Shown: positions 10,315 to 18,525, counted from the stretch's first letter. The stretch: 64,000 nucleotides of DNA from Paenibacillaceae bacterium GAS479 (GCA_900105225.1 LT629764.1:3616501-3680500); one strand, 5' to 3'. Made by a program: numbers and translations. Notes: generated from the letters alone by a model not told the origin.

Positions 10315-11339
10315 GCAGACAGTTGTCCAATGAGACGCTTATAGAGGTCAAAAACATCAAAAAATACTTTCCCATTAAAAAAGGGCTGCTCAGCCGTGTT
10401 GTCGGCCAGGTTAAAGCGGTTGATAATATTTCCCTGGAGATCAAAAAAGGGGAAACTTTTGGCCTCGTTGGTGAATCTGGCTGCGGTAAATCAACGCTCG
10501 GCAGGGTCATACTCCGCCTGCAGAGCGCTTCGGACGGCGAAGTGATCTATGCCGGTAAGAACATTCATAAGCTTGGTTCCTCGGAGCTTCGGGGCTTACG
10601 TCAGGATTTGCAAATTATTTTCCAAGATCCATTCGGTTCCCTTAATCCACGTTTCCTTGTCAGCGACATCATCGGGGAGCCGCTTAAAGTCCATACAAAT
10701 ATGAACCATAGAGAAATCGAAGCTCGTGTTGTAGAGCTGATGGAGCTTGTTGGTCTGGACGCCACTCGTCGCAACCGCTATCCGCATGAGTTCTCAGGCG
10801 GCCAACGGCAGCGGATCGGCATCGCCAGGGCAATTGCGCTAAATCCGAAGTTCATCGTTGCTGACGAGGCGGTCAGCGCCCTAGACGTGTCCGTCCAGTC
10901 CCAGGTGCTTAATCTGCTTGCCCGTCTGCAGCGCGAGCTTGGATTGACATTCCTGTTCATCGCACACGGATTGAACGTTGTACGGCATATATCTGACCGG
11001 GTAGGCGTGATGTATCTGGGCAAAATGGCCGAGGTTGGACCGACCGAAGAAGTGTACAATAAGCCGCTGCATCCGTACACGGCAGCGCTGCTTTCTTCGA
11101 TTCCGCGCCCGAATCCGGCGCTGAAGCGCGAGCGGATCATCCTGAAGGGCGATGTGCCTTCGCCGGCCAATCCGCCTTCTGGGTGTCGTTTCCATCCGCG
11201 TTGTCCGATGGCTAAGGATCGCTGCAAGGCGGAGGAGCCGCTGATCCGCGAGGTTCTCCCAGGGCGTCAGGTGAGCTGCCATTTCCCGCTCCTTGAGGAT
11301 GGCGACCTGCAGAAAATGGCGGCCAAAACGCTGGGATAA
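10311..11339 (+). CDS. oppF: Oligopeptide ABC transporter ATP-binding protein, OppF type
   Basis: A 342-residue partner ATPase of OppD. Walker A is GESGCGKST, the signature [15 protein letters not shown], and the C-terminal Cys motif [15 protein letters not shown]. Two positions differ from the usual family sequence: Walker B/D-loop reads DEAVSALD instead of DEPVSALD, and the switch region reads AHGLNVV where AHDLxVV is common. The catalytic glutamate and the histidine are kept, so activity is likely. It closes the operon; a strong terminator follows. Confidence 0.94.
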   Translation: MSRQLSNETLIEVKNIKKYFPIKKGLLSRVVGQVKAVDNISLEIKKGETFGLVGESGCGKSTLGRVILRLQSASDGEVIYAGKNIHKLGSSELRGLRQDLQIIFQDPFGSLNPRFLVSDIIGEPLKVHTNMNHREIEARVVELMELVGLDATRRNRYPHEFSGGQRQRIGIARAIALNPKFIVADEAVSALDVSVQSQVLNLLARLQRELGLTFLFIAHGLNVVRHISDRVGVMYLGKMAEVGPTEEVYNKPLHPYTAALLSSIPRPNPALKRERIILKGDVPSPANPPSGCRFHPRCPMAKDRCKAEEPLIREVLPGRQVSCHFPLLEDGDLQKMAAKTLG

Positions 11340-11373
11340 CTTTTTAAAGAGCAATTCCAATTCATTTTGAGCT

Positions 11374-11426
11374 GTGCCCCAATTGTTAGATACCTTCTAA
11401 CGATTGGGCGCGGTTCATTTTTTTTG
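11374..11426 (+). terminator. Rho-independent terminator of the opp operon
   Basis: GCCCCAATTGTTAGA pairs with TCTAACGATTGGGC around a short loop, giving a long stem with one mismatch; CGGTTCA then T8 follows. Confidence 0.85.
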
Positions 11427-11438
11427 CTGCTTTTTAGC

Positions 11439-11927
11439 TTAAGGTCGACGATATATTCTAATGGTTTTTCCGGAAGCGGAGCCTGTTACAAAGCTAGATT
11501 GCACAGTGACATATGAATCTGCCACAGGAACCGGGATTACACCGATTCTTATATGAGTCACCACCATATTGATCTCAACGGTTCCGCTGGATTGGCCAAG
11601 AAAATCGATGTTGTAACGTACAATGGCGCTTGAAGGGGCGTTTCCTTTATTCCTCACCTGAAAGTTGTAGCTCGAACCAGAAGGTATAGTATGCAGAGGC
11701 GGTGGAGGAGGCTCGAAATCTCCTCTAAGAGCAGTAGCAACTAAATCGTAACTTCCAATATCATTATAGACATTGTAGCCAATTGAACTCGCGATCTCTA
11801 CTTCTGGAGCATCAGAAGGGTTGATTGTGGTAAAAGCAAGAACGATTATGAGTAAGATAAACAAAACCAGTATCATTCCTGTACTCAAACCTTTGAAATT
11901 ACTAATGTTCGCTTGCTTAACATTCAT
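11439..11927 (-). CDS. Anchored protein with YjcZ-like hydrophobic segment and an extracytoplasmic beta-rich domain (unrecognised)
   Basis: A 162-residue protein I cannot name. After about 16 polar residues comes one hydrophobic segment, STGMILVLFILLIIVLAF, which resembles the membrane segment of the YjcZ-type peptide near the end of this window (STGAILVLFILLVIIISSF). A pentaproline follows, then about 100 residues alternating polar and hydrophobic, rich in Ser, Thr, Val and Asn, as in a beta-sandwich (SSYNFQVRNKGNAPSSAIV). Likely topology: N-terminus inside, domain outside. The ATG follows GGAGG by 8 bases; an upstream in-frame TTG overlaps that site. It stands alone, convergent with the opp operon. 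A spore or forespore membrane role is a guess from the helix only. Confidence 0.7.
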   Translation of the reverse strand: MNVKQANISNFKGLSTGMILVLFILLIIVLAFTTINPSDAPEVEIASSIGYNVYNDIGSYDLVATALRGDFEPPPPPLHTIPSGSSYNFQVRNKGNAPSSAIVRYNIDFLGQSSGTVEINMVVTHIRIGVIPVPVADSYVTVQSSFVTGSASGKTIRIYRRP

Positions 11928-12098
11928 TCTATCATCCTCCAAAGTCTTTCAATTAACATATGAGAGGAACATTGAAACGTTCGGGCGCTTTGCGCTGCCT
12001 GGGACGAGCAGCCACAATCCCTTCGAATATGCTGTCCGTTGCAACATAAAATGAGACTAAGGACAGCATCAGGCCAGTCATCTGAGGAGGGAACGGGA

Positions 12099-12500
12099 AT
12101 GGGAACCGATTCGGGCATTGATTCGATCTTTTCGGCGGCGGGAACAACGCTGACGATTCTGATTGCGGTCATAGCGGTCATAATCGGCGCAGGCCTGCTG
12201 AAGTCTTATATGAGCTGGAGCCGGAACAACGCTCAGCCGCTCCTCTCGGTTAAGGCGGCCGTTGTCAGCAAACGATCCAGGGTGCGCAGCCAGCAGCCCT
12301 ATGAGGAAGGGCAGAACCAGCAAACGTTTACCGATTATTATGCAACATTCGAGGTGGAGAGCGGAGATCGAATGGAGTTTACGGTCAGCGGACGCGACTT
12401 CGGCCAGCTTGCTGAGGGGGATGTCGGCAAGCTCACGTTCCGGGGCAGCAGGTACCAAGGGTTCCAGCGTGATAACAATCGGGTCATTCAGTTTGGTTGA
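12099..12500 (+). CDS. DUF2500 family membrane protein
   Basis: A 133-residue protein with one N-terminal membrane helix (LTILIAVIAVIIGAGLL, about 15-31) and a cytoplasmic or extracytoplasmic beta-rich domain. The segment SVKAAVVSKRSRVR, then TDYYATFEVESGDRMEFTVS and GDVGKLTFRGSRYQGF, is the pattern of the DUF2500 family, whose function is unknown. The ATG lies after GAGGAGG; the frame is open upstream without a ribosome site. It is a single gene that shares a large bidirectional terminator with the lipoate ligase gene. Confidence 0.85.
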   Translation: MGTDSGIDSIFSAAGTTLTILIAVIAVIIGAGLLKSYMSWSRNNAQPLLSVKAAVVSKRSRVRSQQPYEEGQNQQTFTDYYATFEVESGDRMEFTVSGRDFGQLAEGDVGKLTFRGSRYQGFQRDNNRVIQFG

Positions 12501-12560
12501 TCGGCGCTGCGGAACAGTGAACATCTGTAAACAAACTTATCGAAATAGTAAATAGTGAAC

Positions 12561-12601
12561 AGCAAGCAAGCTCCCGTCACCGTGACGGGAGCTTGCTTGC
12601 T
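12561..12601. terminator. Bidirectional terminator with perfect 20-bp arms
   Basis: AGCAAGCAAGCTCCCGTCAC and its exact complement lie on either side of a single C at 12581. It sits between two convergent genes; AGACATTTT follows on the plus side. Confidence 0.85.
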
Positions 12602-12614
12602 AGACATTTTAAAC

Positions 12615-13601
12615 TTAGAACAGCAGCCCCAGGAACTCATCGGGCTCCATCGGCCCGAGATAAGGAGTGAGCTCTACGCCCTCCAGCGCCTCGCGCACGG
12701 AGTCTAGGTCGTACCGGATACCGCTGAGCCGTCCTTCCAGCTCGCTAACCTCAGCCGTACCGAAGAAATCACCGTAAATAGAAGCTTGCTGGATGCGGCC
12801 TTCCACCACATTCAGTCTGACATCGTAAGTGCCGGCGCTTAGACGTTTGACCTGGCGCATATTGAAAGCTGGTGAGCGGCCGTAATTCCAATCCCAGCTC
12901 CGATAGCGCTCTTCGGCGATTTTTCGCACGCCGGCCCAATCCGACTCGGTCAGCTCGTAGGTTTCAACCGGCTCGCCTTTATATAGAGATTCCAGCACGC
13001 GGGAGCGGAACTGCTGCACGGTCATCGGTTCTTGCAGAAACTCCGAAATGTTGGCCACACGACTGCGGACTGACTTGGTAGACTTGGATTTGAACTTTTC
13101 TGGATTTACTTTGAGTGCGGAAGCGACGTGAGAGATGTCGGAATTAAACAGCAGCGTTCCATGCGTGTACATGCGCCCGCGCGTTGCGAACTGTGCTGTG
13201 CCGGAGATTTTGCGCTCGCCGACCTGGATGTCGTTGCGACCGCTGAGCTCGGCCTCGACGCCCATGGAACGAAGGGCGCCAATAACTGGTTCGGTGAATT
13301 TTTTATAGTTGCGGAACGACTCGCCGTCATCCTTGGTAATGAAGCTGTAGTTCAGGTTGCCATGGTCATGGTAAACCGCGCCCCCTCCCGACAACCTGCG
13401 AACGACATGGATGCCGCGCTCGCGCACGTAGTCCTCATTGATCTCTTCCAGTGTGTTCTGGTTTTTGCCAATAATGATGGAGGGCTCATTAATATAAAAG
13501 AGCAGATAGTCGTTGTCGGCAGGCAAGTGGCGCAGCACATACTCCTCCAGCGCCAGGTTGAGGGACGGGTCGTGCATGTCCCCATTATTGATGAATAGCA
13601 T
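12615..13601 (-). CDS. lplA: Lipoate-protein ligase A
   Basis: A 328-residue ligase that activates lipoate with ATP and attaches it to the lysine of E2 or GcvH lipoyl domains. The catalytic fold shows NLALEEYVLRHL, the RRLSGGGAVYHDHGNLNYSF motif that holds the adenylate, and the lysine motif ERKISGTAQ. The C-terminal accessory domain (about 250-328) is present, so this is the full two-domain form. The ATG is preceded by GGAGGAG; the frame is open 59 codons further but with no ribosome site and unlike sequence. It is transcribed alone. Confidence 0.94.
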   Translation of the reverse strand: MLFINNGDMHDPSLNLALEEYVLRHLPADNDYLLFYINEPSIIIGKNQNTLEEINEDYVRERGIHVVRRLSGGGAVYHDHGNLNYSFITKDDGESFRNYKKFTEPVIGALRSMGVEAELSGRNDIQVGERKISGTAQFATRGRMYTHGTLLFNSDISHVASALKVNPEKFKSKSTKSVRSRVANISEFLQEPMTVQQFRSRVLESLYKGEPVETYELTESDWAGVRKIAEERYRSWDWNYGRSPAFNMRQVKRLSAGTYDVRLNVVEGRIQQASIYGDFFGTAEVSELEGRLSGIRYDLDSVREALEGVELTPYLGPMEPDEFLGLLF

Positions 13602-13736
13602 ATGGGCTCTCCTCCAATTCAGTATGTAAGCTATGCCAATAATGTACCATAACGTTGAATTGAAGCCCAAACGGGCGCGAGGCGGGGGATATGAAAAAAC
13701 AGTATGATCCATACCGAATGAGTCTGGGAAACAAGA

Positions 13737-13760
13737 AACACCTCCCAGCTGGGAGGTGTT
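13737..13760 (-). terminator. Palindromic terminator of the 78-residue gene
   Basis: A perfect 24-base palindrome with arms AACACCTCCCAG and CTGGGAGGTGTT. On the minus strand it is followed by TCTTGTTT, so it most likely ends the small gene just upstream. Confidence 0.7.
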
Positions 13761-13802
13761 CATGATTAGCAATAACAAGGATGCGAGGCTCGCGCTTCGT
13801 TC

Positions 13803-14039
13803 TTAATAAAGCGAAATCGTGAGTGTATCCTTCTCGTTGATTGTGTGCAGCGTTGCTTCGCTGCCGGTAATCTCCACGCTGATGAGGGAAAGGATACAGC
13901 TTTTAACGGCATTTTTGCCGGTCAGCAGCTTGCGATTCAGCACCTCACCGAGTTTATCCAGAGCTTTTTTATTGTTTTGTTCAGTTACATATACGGGAAT
14001 GCTCTTATTTTGAAAAGAAATCAATGTTCTCATGGCCAT
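13803..14039 (-). CDS. Small protein of unknown function (78 residues)
   Basis: A short soluble protein, mixed alpha/beta in appearance, with no motif I recognise: MRTLISFQNKSIPVYV at the start, a Lys/Leu-rich central helix, and a closing ATLHTINEKDTLTISLY. GGAG lies 3 bases before the first ATG and 9 bases before a second ATG two codons later (14033), so the second may be the true start. A clean terminator follows and an 11-bp inverted repeat lies upstream, which together support a real, possibly regulated gene. Confidence 0.6.
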   Translation of the reverse strand: MAMRTLISFQNKSIPVYVTEQNNKKALDKLGEVLNRKLLTGKNAVKSCILSLISVEITGSEATLHTINEKDTLTISLY

Positions 14040-14416
14040 TCACTCCAATTCTTGGTCGAGTTGGTCAAGCTTGTATTGTCGAAGCTTATTCGATTGATTT
14101 GGTTATTCTTATTGTAACCAAGTAAGATTAATAGATTCTTAAAAAACAGTTATGAATTGGTTACAATTCATCATTAACACTGCTTTTGTAAAGCATAAAT
14201 CGCATGCAATTTGTTTCTTAAGTAAAGTAAGTATAATCAAACTTGACAAAAGATGCAACCTCTGATACTTCTAATTTTTGGATTATCTACATGTTCTTCA
14301 TTTTGCGAAGCTTTCCTGCATCAACTTTGCTTTTGGCAGAGTTTCTTTTCTTTTATGAACCGACAACTACTGTAGAGAAATGGCGAGCTAAGCATGATGT
14401 TGACGATAGCTGTCAG
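14040..14416. promoter_or_regulatory. AT-rich gap with an 11-bp inverted repeat
   Basis: About 375 bases without a supported gene. ATTGTAACCAA (14111-14121) and TTGGTTACAAT (14157-14167) are perfect inverted arms 46 bases apart centre to centre, upstream of the 78-residue gene, as two operator half-sites might be. The rest is AT-rich with no recognisable element; a plus-strand open frame through here is only the complement of the next gene. Confidence 0.45.
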
Positions 14417-15307
14417 TTAGCGGTCCCCAAGCTGAATTCCCTCTTCCTCCAGTTTGCTGTAGGTCATCGAATCGCTATAAAATCCGTGCACGCCTCCATC
14501 GGCCAGCTTCTTAATGACAACTGGATCGTTGATCGTATTGGCATACACTGGGACGCGCAGGGAATTCAGCTTGCTAATCAACGATCGGGAATTCAGTGCG
14601 CGATCCTCCGGCATCGTGATGGCATCAATGCGATCATTCATCTTGACGAAATCCAGTACCTCGTCGTCAGAGTCTGGTGATTGATAAAGCGTATATATAT
14701 AGGAAGGGAAAGAATGAACCGACTCAACCCATTTAAACATCTCACGGCTGTACAGCTGTGGAACAATACGGGTGAGCACCTCTTCCTTACCATTAGCTGC
14801 CCGGACAATCGCCTCAAATTGAAGTCGAGCTTCCTCAGCGTTAGCGGCTTTTGTATCGGTAACGATCCAGATATCGGGATAGTTTTGCAGCAGCTCAGCA
14901 ATATGTTCAAAGCTCATCGCTTGATAGCTCCCCAGAATGGGCAAGCTTAAAATACTTTTTAGCGGGAGCGGCTTGTCCATCTTTTCTCGTGGCAGCGTCT
15001 GTTCAAAACGATCGTAAAGATAGCCTCCCCAATCATGGCGGCTGACCAAATAATTGTCGGTCGTAAGTTGCAGATCGACCTCAAAAACGCGATAACCTTT
15101 CCTGTAATTTTGCTGCATGGCTTCGAGGGAATTTGTATAGAAATATTGATCCACTGAGCCCATAGCGTGGGCAATCAGCGTTTCTGACGTCCAAGCCGGC
15201 GGGGCTTGTCGATTATGTACGATGGCGGGTTTGGCTCCTGACAGCAGCGGGGAGACGCATAGTAATACTGCGAACCCCATCGTAGTCCGTTTAAACCATT
15301 TGTTCAT
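14417..15307 (-). CDS. Secreted glycerophosphodiester phosphodiesterase-like protein
   Basis: A 296-residue exported protein of the GDPD/PI-PLC TIM-barrel superfamily, which hydrolyses glycerophosphodiesters or teichoic acid-derived diesters. A signal peptide covers about residues 1-25. Catalytic positions are partly kept: AHAMG in place of HRG, FEVDLQLT for the metal-binding Glu/Asp, and RHD for the second histidine. The arginine of HRG is alanine, the PEN motif reads TNS, and the usual ExK strand is VTDTK. These changes suggest altered substrate or chemistry rather than decay, since the barrel is full length. The start has GAGGGA upstream. Transcribed alone. Confidence 0.85.
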   Translation of the reverse strand: MNKWFKRTTMGFAVLLCVSPLLSGAKPAIVHNRQAPPAWTSETLIAHAMGSVDQYFYTNSLEAMQQNYRKGYRVFEVDLQLTTDNYLVSRHDWGGYLYDRFEQTLPREKMDKPLPLKSILSLPILGSYQAMSFEHIAELLQNYPDIWIVTDTKAANAEEARLQFEAIVRAANGKEEVLTRIVPQLYSREMFKWVESVHSFPSYIYTLYQSPDSDDEVLDFVKMNDRIDAITMPEDRALNSRSLISKLNSLRVPVYANTINDPVVIKKLADGGVHGFYSDSMTYSKLEEEGIQLGDR

Positions 15308-15463
15308 CTTCTGTCCCTCGCTCTCTTAGATGCGATGAGCATTATATACCCCGATTGAGCTGTTTTTATCCTGCCAAATGCTTCTTTTTAATAGTAAGCT
15401 TGACGCTCCGAGTCATCATGCCTTAGGTTAAAAGGAACATGAAGCAAGGAAAGGACCGTTTTA

Positions 15464-15898
15464 ATGAAAACTTTAATTAAATACAGCTTGACCGGTGTCA
15501 TGAATACGGCAGTTGATTATGCCATTTTTGCCCTATTGAATGCTGTATTCGGCATGCATTATCTTTTGGCTCAGACATTTAGCTATGCCTTAGCGACTGT
15601 TAACAGTTATGTGGTGAATCGCAAATGGACCTTTAGGCGCACAGGCCGGGCAAAAAGAGATGAATTGCTTAAATTTCTCGCCGTAAACGCTTTAATGTTC
15701 GGATTATCAACCGCTATTTTAGCCCTTTTCCATGGCTTTTTAGACTGGAATACACTAATTAGCAAAGGAATAGCCATATTTGTGGCAACTGGAGCCGGGT
15801 TTTCACTCAATAAGTTATGGGTTTTCCGTCATTCGGAAACTTTGGAAGAGGTGACCAAAGTCGCGGAATCTGTCGAATCCCATCCTGGTAAAGCATGA
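15464..15898 (+). CDS. GtrA family membrane protein
   Basis: A 144-residue protein with four predicted membrane helices, typical of GtrA/Wzx-like small flippases thought to move undecaprenyl-linked sugars across the membrane. It begins with IKYSLTGVMNTAVDYAIFALL and holds the family signature SYVVNRKWTFRR after helix two and GAGFSLNKLWVFR after helix four. A GGAAAGGA site precedes ATG. It is monocistronic and ends in a terminator. It lies near the exopolysaccharide locus but has its own transcription unit. Confidence 0.9.
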   Translation: MKTLIKYSLTGVMNTAVDYAIFALLNAVFGMHYLLAQTFSYALATVNSYVVNRKWTFRRTGRAKRDELLKFLAVNALMFGLSTAILALFHGFLDWNTLISKGIAIFVATGAGFSLNKLWVFRHSETLEEVTKVAESVESHPGKA

Positions 15899-16388
15899 AA
15901 TAGGACCAGTATCCATTATCTGATTCGTAAGTCCTTTTTTATTGAAGCGTAAGGCAATTCCTATACGCTAGCCAATTGCTCTTTATGGGCTTTATTTTCC
16001 CTCACAAACCCGCTTTCTACGCGGGTTTTTCTGTTTTTATCGAGAATGTCGGAGAAATGAGTCTCAAGTCTTCTTTTTATTTCGTACAAAGGGATCGTCA
16101 TAGTAAAAAGGTAGCGCATACATAATCGTGTAAGCGGAAACAGTTCTGAATATTCATAATTGAATGTTCGGTAAAACTAGGAGCAGGGTACTTAAAAATC
16201 GTTTTTGAAAATGAACAGGAAAGCCTAATCCGAACATGCCTTTCTTCCCTCTAGCTTTTACTTCTATCTGTGTCATAATCGTTAACAACAAGCTCCGTTA
16301 GTGTCGGATGCTTGCCGATCAATCGGGAATTGTATGGCAGATCATGTCTAATGATTCCGAAGGCTGAAGATTCAGGGAGGAAAAAAGC
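15899..16388 (+). promoter_or_regulatory. Leader region of the exopolysaccharide locus
   Basis: About 490 bases without a gene. It holds the GtrA terminator (16006-16030) and then AT-rich sequence in front of the first gene of the locus. GAATATTCA and TGAATGTTC (16148-16169) form an imperfect dyad that could be an operator. I could not fix a promoter with confidence. Confidence 0.4.
16006..16030 (+). terminator. Rho-independent terminator after the GtrA gene
   Basis: AAACCCGC, a 7-base loop and GCGGGTTTTT. Confidence 0.8.
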
Positions 16389-16706
16389 ATGGCGCTTCAT
16401 CATCAAGCGGAGCCTTTATCGGCTGCAGCAAAGCAGGAGAGACTTCGAGAGTTCCTGGACAAGCTGGCGGATGACCACAGCTTGAACAAGACGGGTGACG
16501 ACAGCTTAGACATCACAGAATTGACAGAAGACGGATTCGTAAAGGGAAGCTTAGCTCCCATTGCCATTACAGGTAAGCCAGTCGATCTGGCCGACCTACT
16601 GAGTAACCTGCTTCGTGAGCAAGGATTGGGCAGCAGCTCCGAAGAACTCGTTGAGCATGTTTTAGAAGGCGGCAGCGTAGAGACTTTTCTAAACAAGCAA
16701 GGCTAG
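16389..16706 (+). CDS. Small acidic protein at the head of the exopolysaccharide locus (unrecognised)
   Basis: A 105-residue acidic, soluble, helical protein without a motif I know. It contains a GDDSLDITELTEDGFVKGSL stretch and a Leu-rich helix LADLLSNLLREQGLG, followed by EELVEHVLEGGSVETFLNK. AGGGAGG lies a proper distance from ATG. It lies upstream of the chain-length modulator and may be separated from it by a weak terminator, so it could be a regulator or an unrelated gene. Codon use matches the neighbours. Confidence 0.65.
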   Translation: MALHHQAEPLSAAAKQERLREFLDKLADDHSLNKTGDDSLDITELTEDGFVKGSLAPIAITGKPVDLADLLSNLLREQGLGSSSEELVEHVLEGGSVETFLNKQG

Positions 16707-16725
16707 AGATGAATGGGTGAATGGT

Positions 16726-16758
16726 AGAGGCCTTCTCGCTGATGCACCTCTTTTTTTT
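16726..16758 (+). terminator. Weak hairpin with T8 tract
   Basis: AGAGG and CCTCT flank a 16-base loop, followed by TTTTTTT. The stem is short, so read-through into the exopolysaccharide operon is plausible. Confidence 0.4.
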
Positions 16759-16846
16759 GGTTGTTAGTTCTCGTATTGAATAATTAACTTCTTCTAATAA
16801 TTCATTAAGAATTCTCATCTCAAGCCTATCCACTGGAGGGGACATC

Positions 16847-17626
16847 TTGGAACTTAAACATTATGCGTTCATGATTCGAAAGAGGCTTTGGCTGATCGTG
16901 GCCGTTGTCATCATGAGCTGCTCGCTATCAGCGACCTACTCCTATTGGTACGCCAAGCCTGAATATGAAGCATCGGCCAAGTTGCTGGTTGGCCAGGTAA
17001 AGGACAGCGGAGGGTTAATGTCGAGCCTGGATCTAAATTTAATCAACAGCAACATTCAGCTAATCAAAACTTACAAGGAAATTATTAAGACGCCGCGCAT
17101 CATGCAGATTGTTGCGGAGGAATATCCACAGCTCAACCAGAGCGCTGGTCAACTGGCGGGCAAGGTTACGGTCACCTCGGTTAACGACACGCAAGTCATG
17201 TCGGTGACGGCGCGGGACAGCAGCTTTGAAAGTGCGGCGCGGATCGTCAATGCGGTATCGGTCGTTTTTTCAAATGAGATTCCGAAGCTGTTGCAGGTTG
17301 ACAATGTATCGATTCTGAATCAAGCCGATCCTGGGGCGAATGCGGCGCCGGTCGCTCCCAACGCAAAGCTGAACATCGCGATGGCATTTGTATTGTCGCT
17401 GCTGGCGGGACTTGGTTTGGCCTTCCTGCTGGAATATTTGGATGACACGATCAAGACCGAGGAAGATGTGATGGATACGCTGGGATTGCCGGTGCTGACC
17501 GTCATTCCGAAGTTCAAGGGTAGTGAGATTGTTCCAAGCGGAAGCGGGGGCAACAATCGCCATACGAAGCAAATACCGGTCGCTGGCCGTGTGGGGAGGG
17601 AAAGCAATGTCTCGATCGACGCGTAA
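16847..17626 (+). CDS. Chain-length determinant / BY-kinase membrane modulator (YveK/CpsC/EpsA type)
   Basis: A 259-residue membrane protein that activates the tyrosine kinase encoded next and sets exopolysaccharide chain length. It has the Wzz layout: helix 1 (LWLIVAVVIMSCSLSATYSYW, about 14-34), an extracellular domain starting EYEASAKLLVGQ, and helix 2 (IAMAFVLSLLAGLGLAFLLEYL). The juxtamembrane sequence DDTIKTEEDVMDTLGLPVLTVIP is the kinase-docking tail. The start is TTG, supported by TGGAGGGG 6 to 8 bases upstream; no ATG lies nearby. The end overlaps the kinase gene by 20 bases. Confidence 0.92.
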   Translation: MELKHYAFMIRKRLWLIVAVVIMSCSLSATYSYWYAKPEYEASAKLLVGQVKDSGGLMSSLDLNLINSNIQLIKTYKEIIKTPRIMQIVAEEYPQLNQSAGQLAGKVTVTSVNDTQVMSVTARDSSFESAARIVNAVSVVFSNEIPKLLQVDNVSILNQADPGANAAPVAPNAKLNIAMAFVLSLLAGLGLAFLLEYLDDTIKTEEDVMDTLGLPVLTVIPKFKGSEIVPSGSGGNNRHTKQIPVAGRVGRESNVSIDA

Positions 17627-18308
17627 ATGGAGCCTCATCACGGAGAGCAACCCGAAGTCGCCGATTTCGGAATCATACCGGATGCTGCGTACAGGAGTGG
17701 AGTACGCCGGAGTTGACGAGCCCGTCGATCTGATGATGGTTACCTCCTGCAGAGCCGGTGAAGGCAAAAGCACAACCTCCGCCAATGTGGCTGTAACTTT
17801 CGCTCAAGCCGGACAACGGGTGCTGCTCATCGATGCGGATATGCGAAAGCCATCTCAGCATCATATATTCGGCTTATCGAACCGATCAGGGCTGACCGGC
17901 GTGCTGAACGGCCGCTTCGGCTTAGAGCAAGGAATACAAGAGACGGCAGTGAATGGCCTTGATGTGCTGACAGCGGGTCAGACTCCGCCGAATCCGTCGG
18001 AGATGCTTGGGTCGAAGGCGATGAGTTCGCTGCTGGAGCTGGCGAAGAGCCGTTATGACCGGGTCATCATCGATACACCGCCGATTATGGCGGTGACGGA
18101 TGCCCATATCGTCGCCGGCAAATGCGACGGAGTGCTGCTTGTCATCGACTCCGGCAAGGTCAAGAGCGATGTGGCTCGCAAGGCGAAAGCTTCACTTGAA
18201 AATGCGGGCTCTCGAATATTGGGTGTTGTGCTCAATAATGTGGACCGGAGCAGCGGTGACGGCTACTACTATTATTACTACGGCGGAGACGAAGGGCAGA
18301 AAGCTTAA
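17607..18308 (+). CDS. Bacterial tyrosine kinase (BY-kinase, YwqD/CpsD/EpsB type)
   Basis: A 233-residue cytoplasmic autokinase, the separate Gram-positive form that needs the preceding modulator. Walker A is CRAGEGKSTTSANVAVTFAQ, Walker A' VLLIDADMRKP and Walker B RVIIDTPP. The C-terminus carries the tyrosine cluster (six consecutive Tyr in GDGYYYYYYGG), the autophosphorylation site whose cycling drives polymerisation. The start has GGGGAGGG upstream and lies inside the modulator gene. No matching tyrosine phosphatase gene lies in this locus, so it must be encoded elsewhere. Confidence 0.94.
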   Translation: MSRSTRKWSLITESNPKSPISESYRMLRTGVEYAGVDEPVDLMMVTSCRAGEGKSTTSANVAVTFAQAGQRVLLIDADMRKPSQHHIFGLSNRSGLTGVLNGRFGLEQGIQETAVNGLDVLTAGQTPPNPSEMLGSKAMSSLLELAKSRYDRVIIDTPPIMAVTDAHIVAGKCDGVLLVIDSGKVKSDVARKAKASLENAGSRILGVVLNNVDRSSGDGYYYYYYGGDEGQKA

Positions 18309-18369
18309 GCGAGAGCAGCGGACACGGCTGACTGAAATCTTTTAGCCTAGAGGAATGAAGGACAATTCA

Positions 18370-18525
18370 AGCTCGCAGATGGCAAGCGCAGGACAAAGGC
18401 GGACCAGCCGCCAAGGTAATGCCTCTTGCACCTTTATCAGCAGAGGTACTCGGTCATGCTGTGGGCCAGCGGCCTTAGACGTTAATCGTCAGGGGCATGA
18501 TGTGAGGTGGGGTTGGATGCCCTGA
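18370..18525 (+). ncRNA. Structured leader RNA at the EAR (eps-associated RNA) position
   Basis: The 270 bases between the kinase and the next gene contain a run of hairpins: GGCGG/CCGCC (18398-18412), CCTCTTGC/GCAGAGG (18422-18446), GACG/CGTC (18478-18490) and AGGGGCAT/ATGCCCT (18491-18523). In Bacillus subtilis the EAR RNA, which makes polymerase resist terminators over the long eps operon, sits at the same place, after the BY-kinase gene. Position and dense pairing support an EAR-like element; I cannot confirm the consensus by eye. Confidence 0.5.

Noticed and set aside
14243-14680. 145-codon plus-strand frame starting in the AT-rich gap
   Set aside because: Its second half is antisense to the GDPD-like gene and it has no ribosome site.
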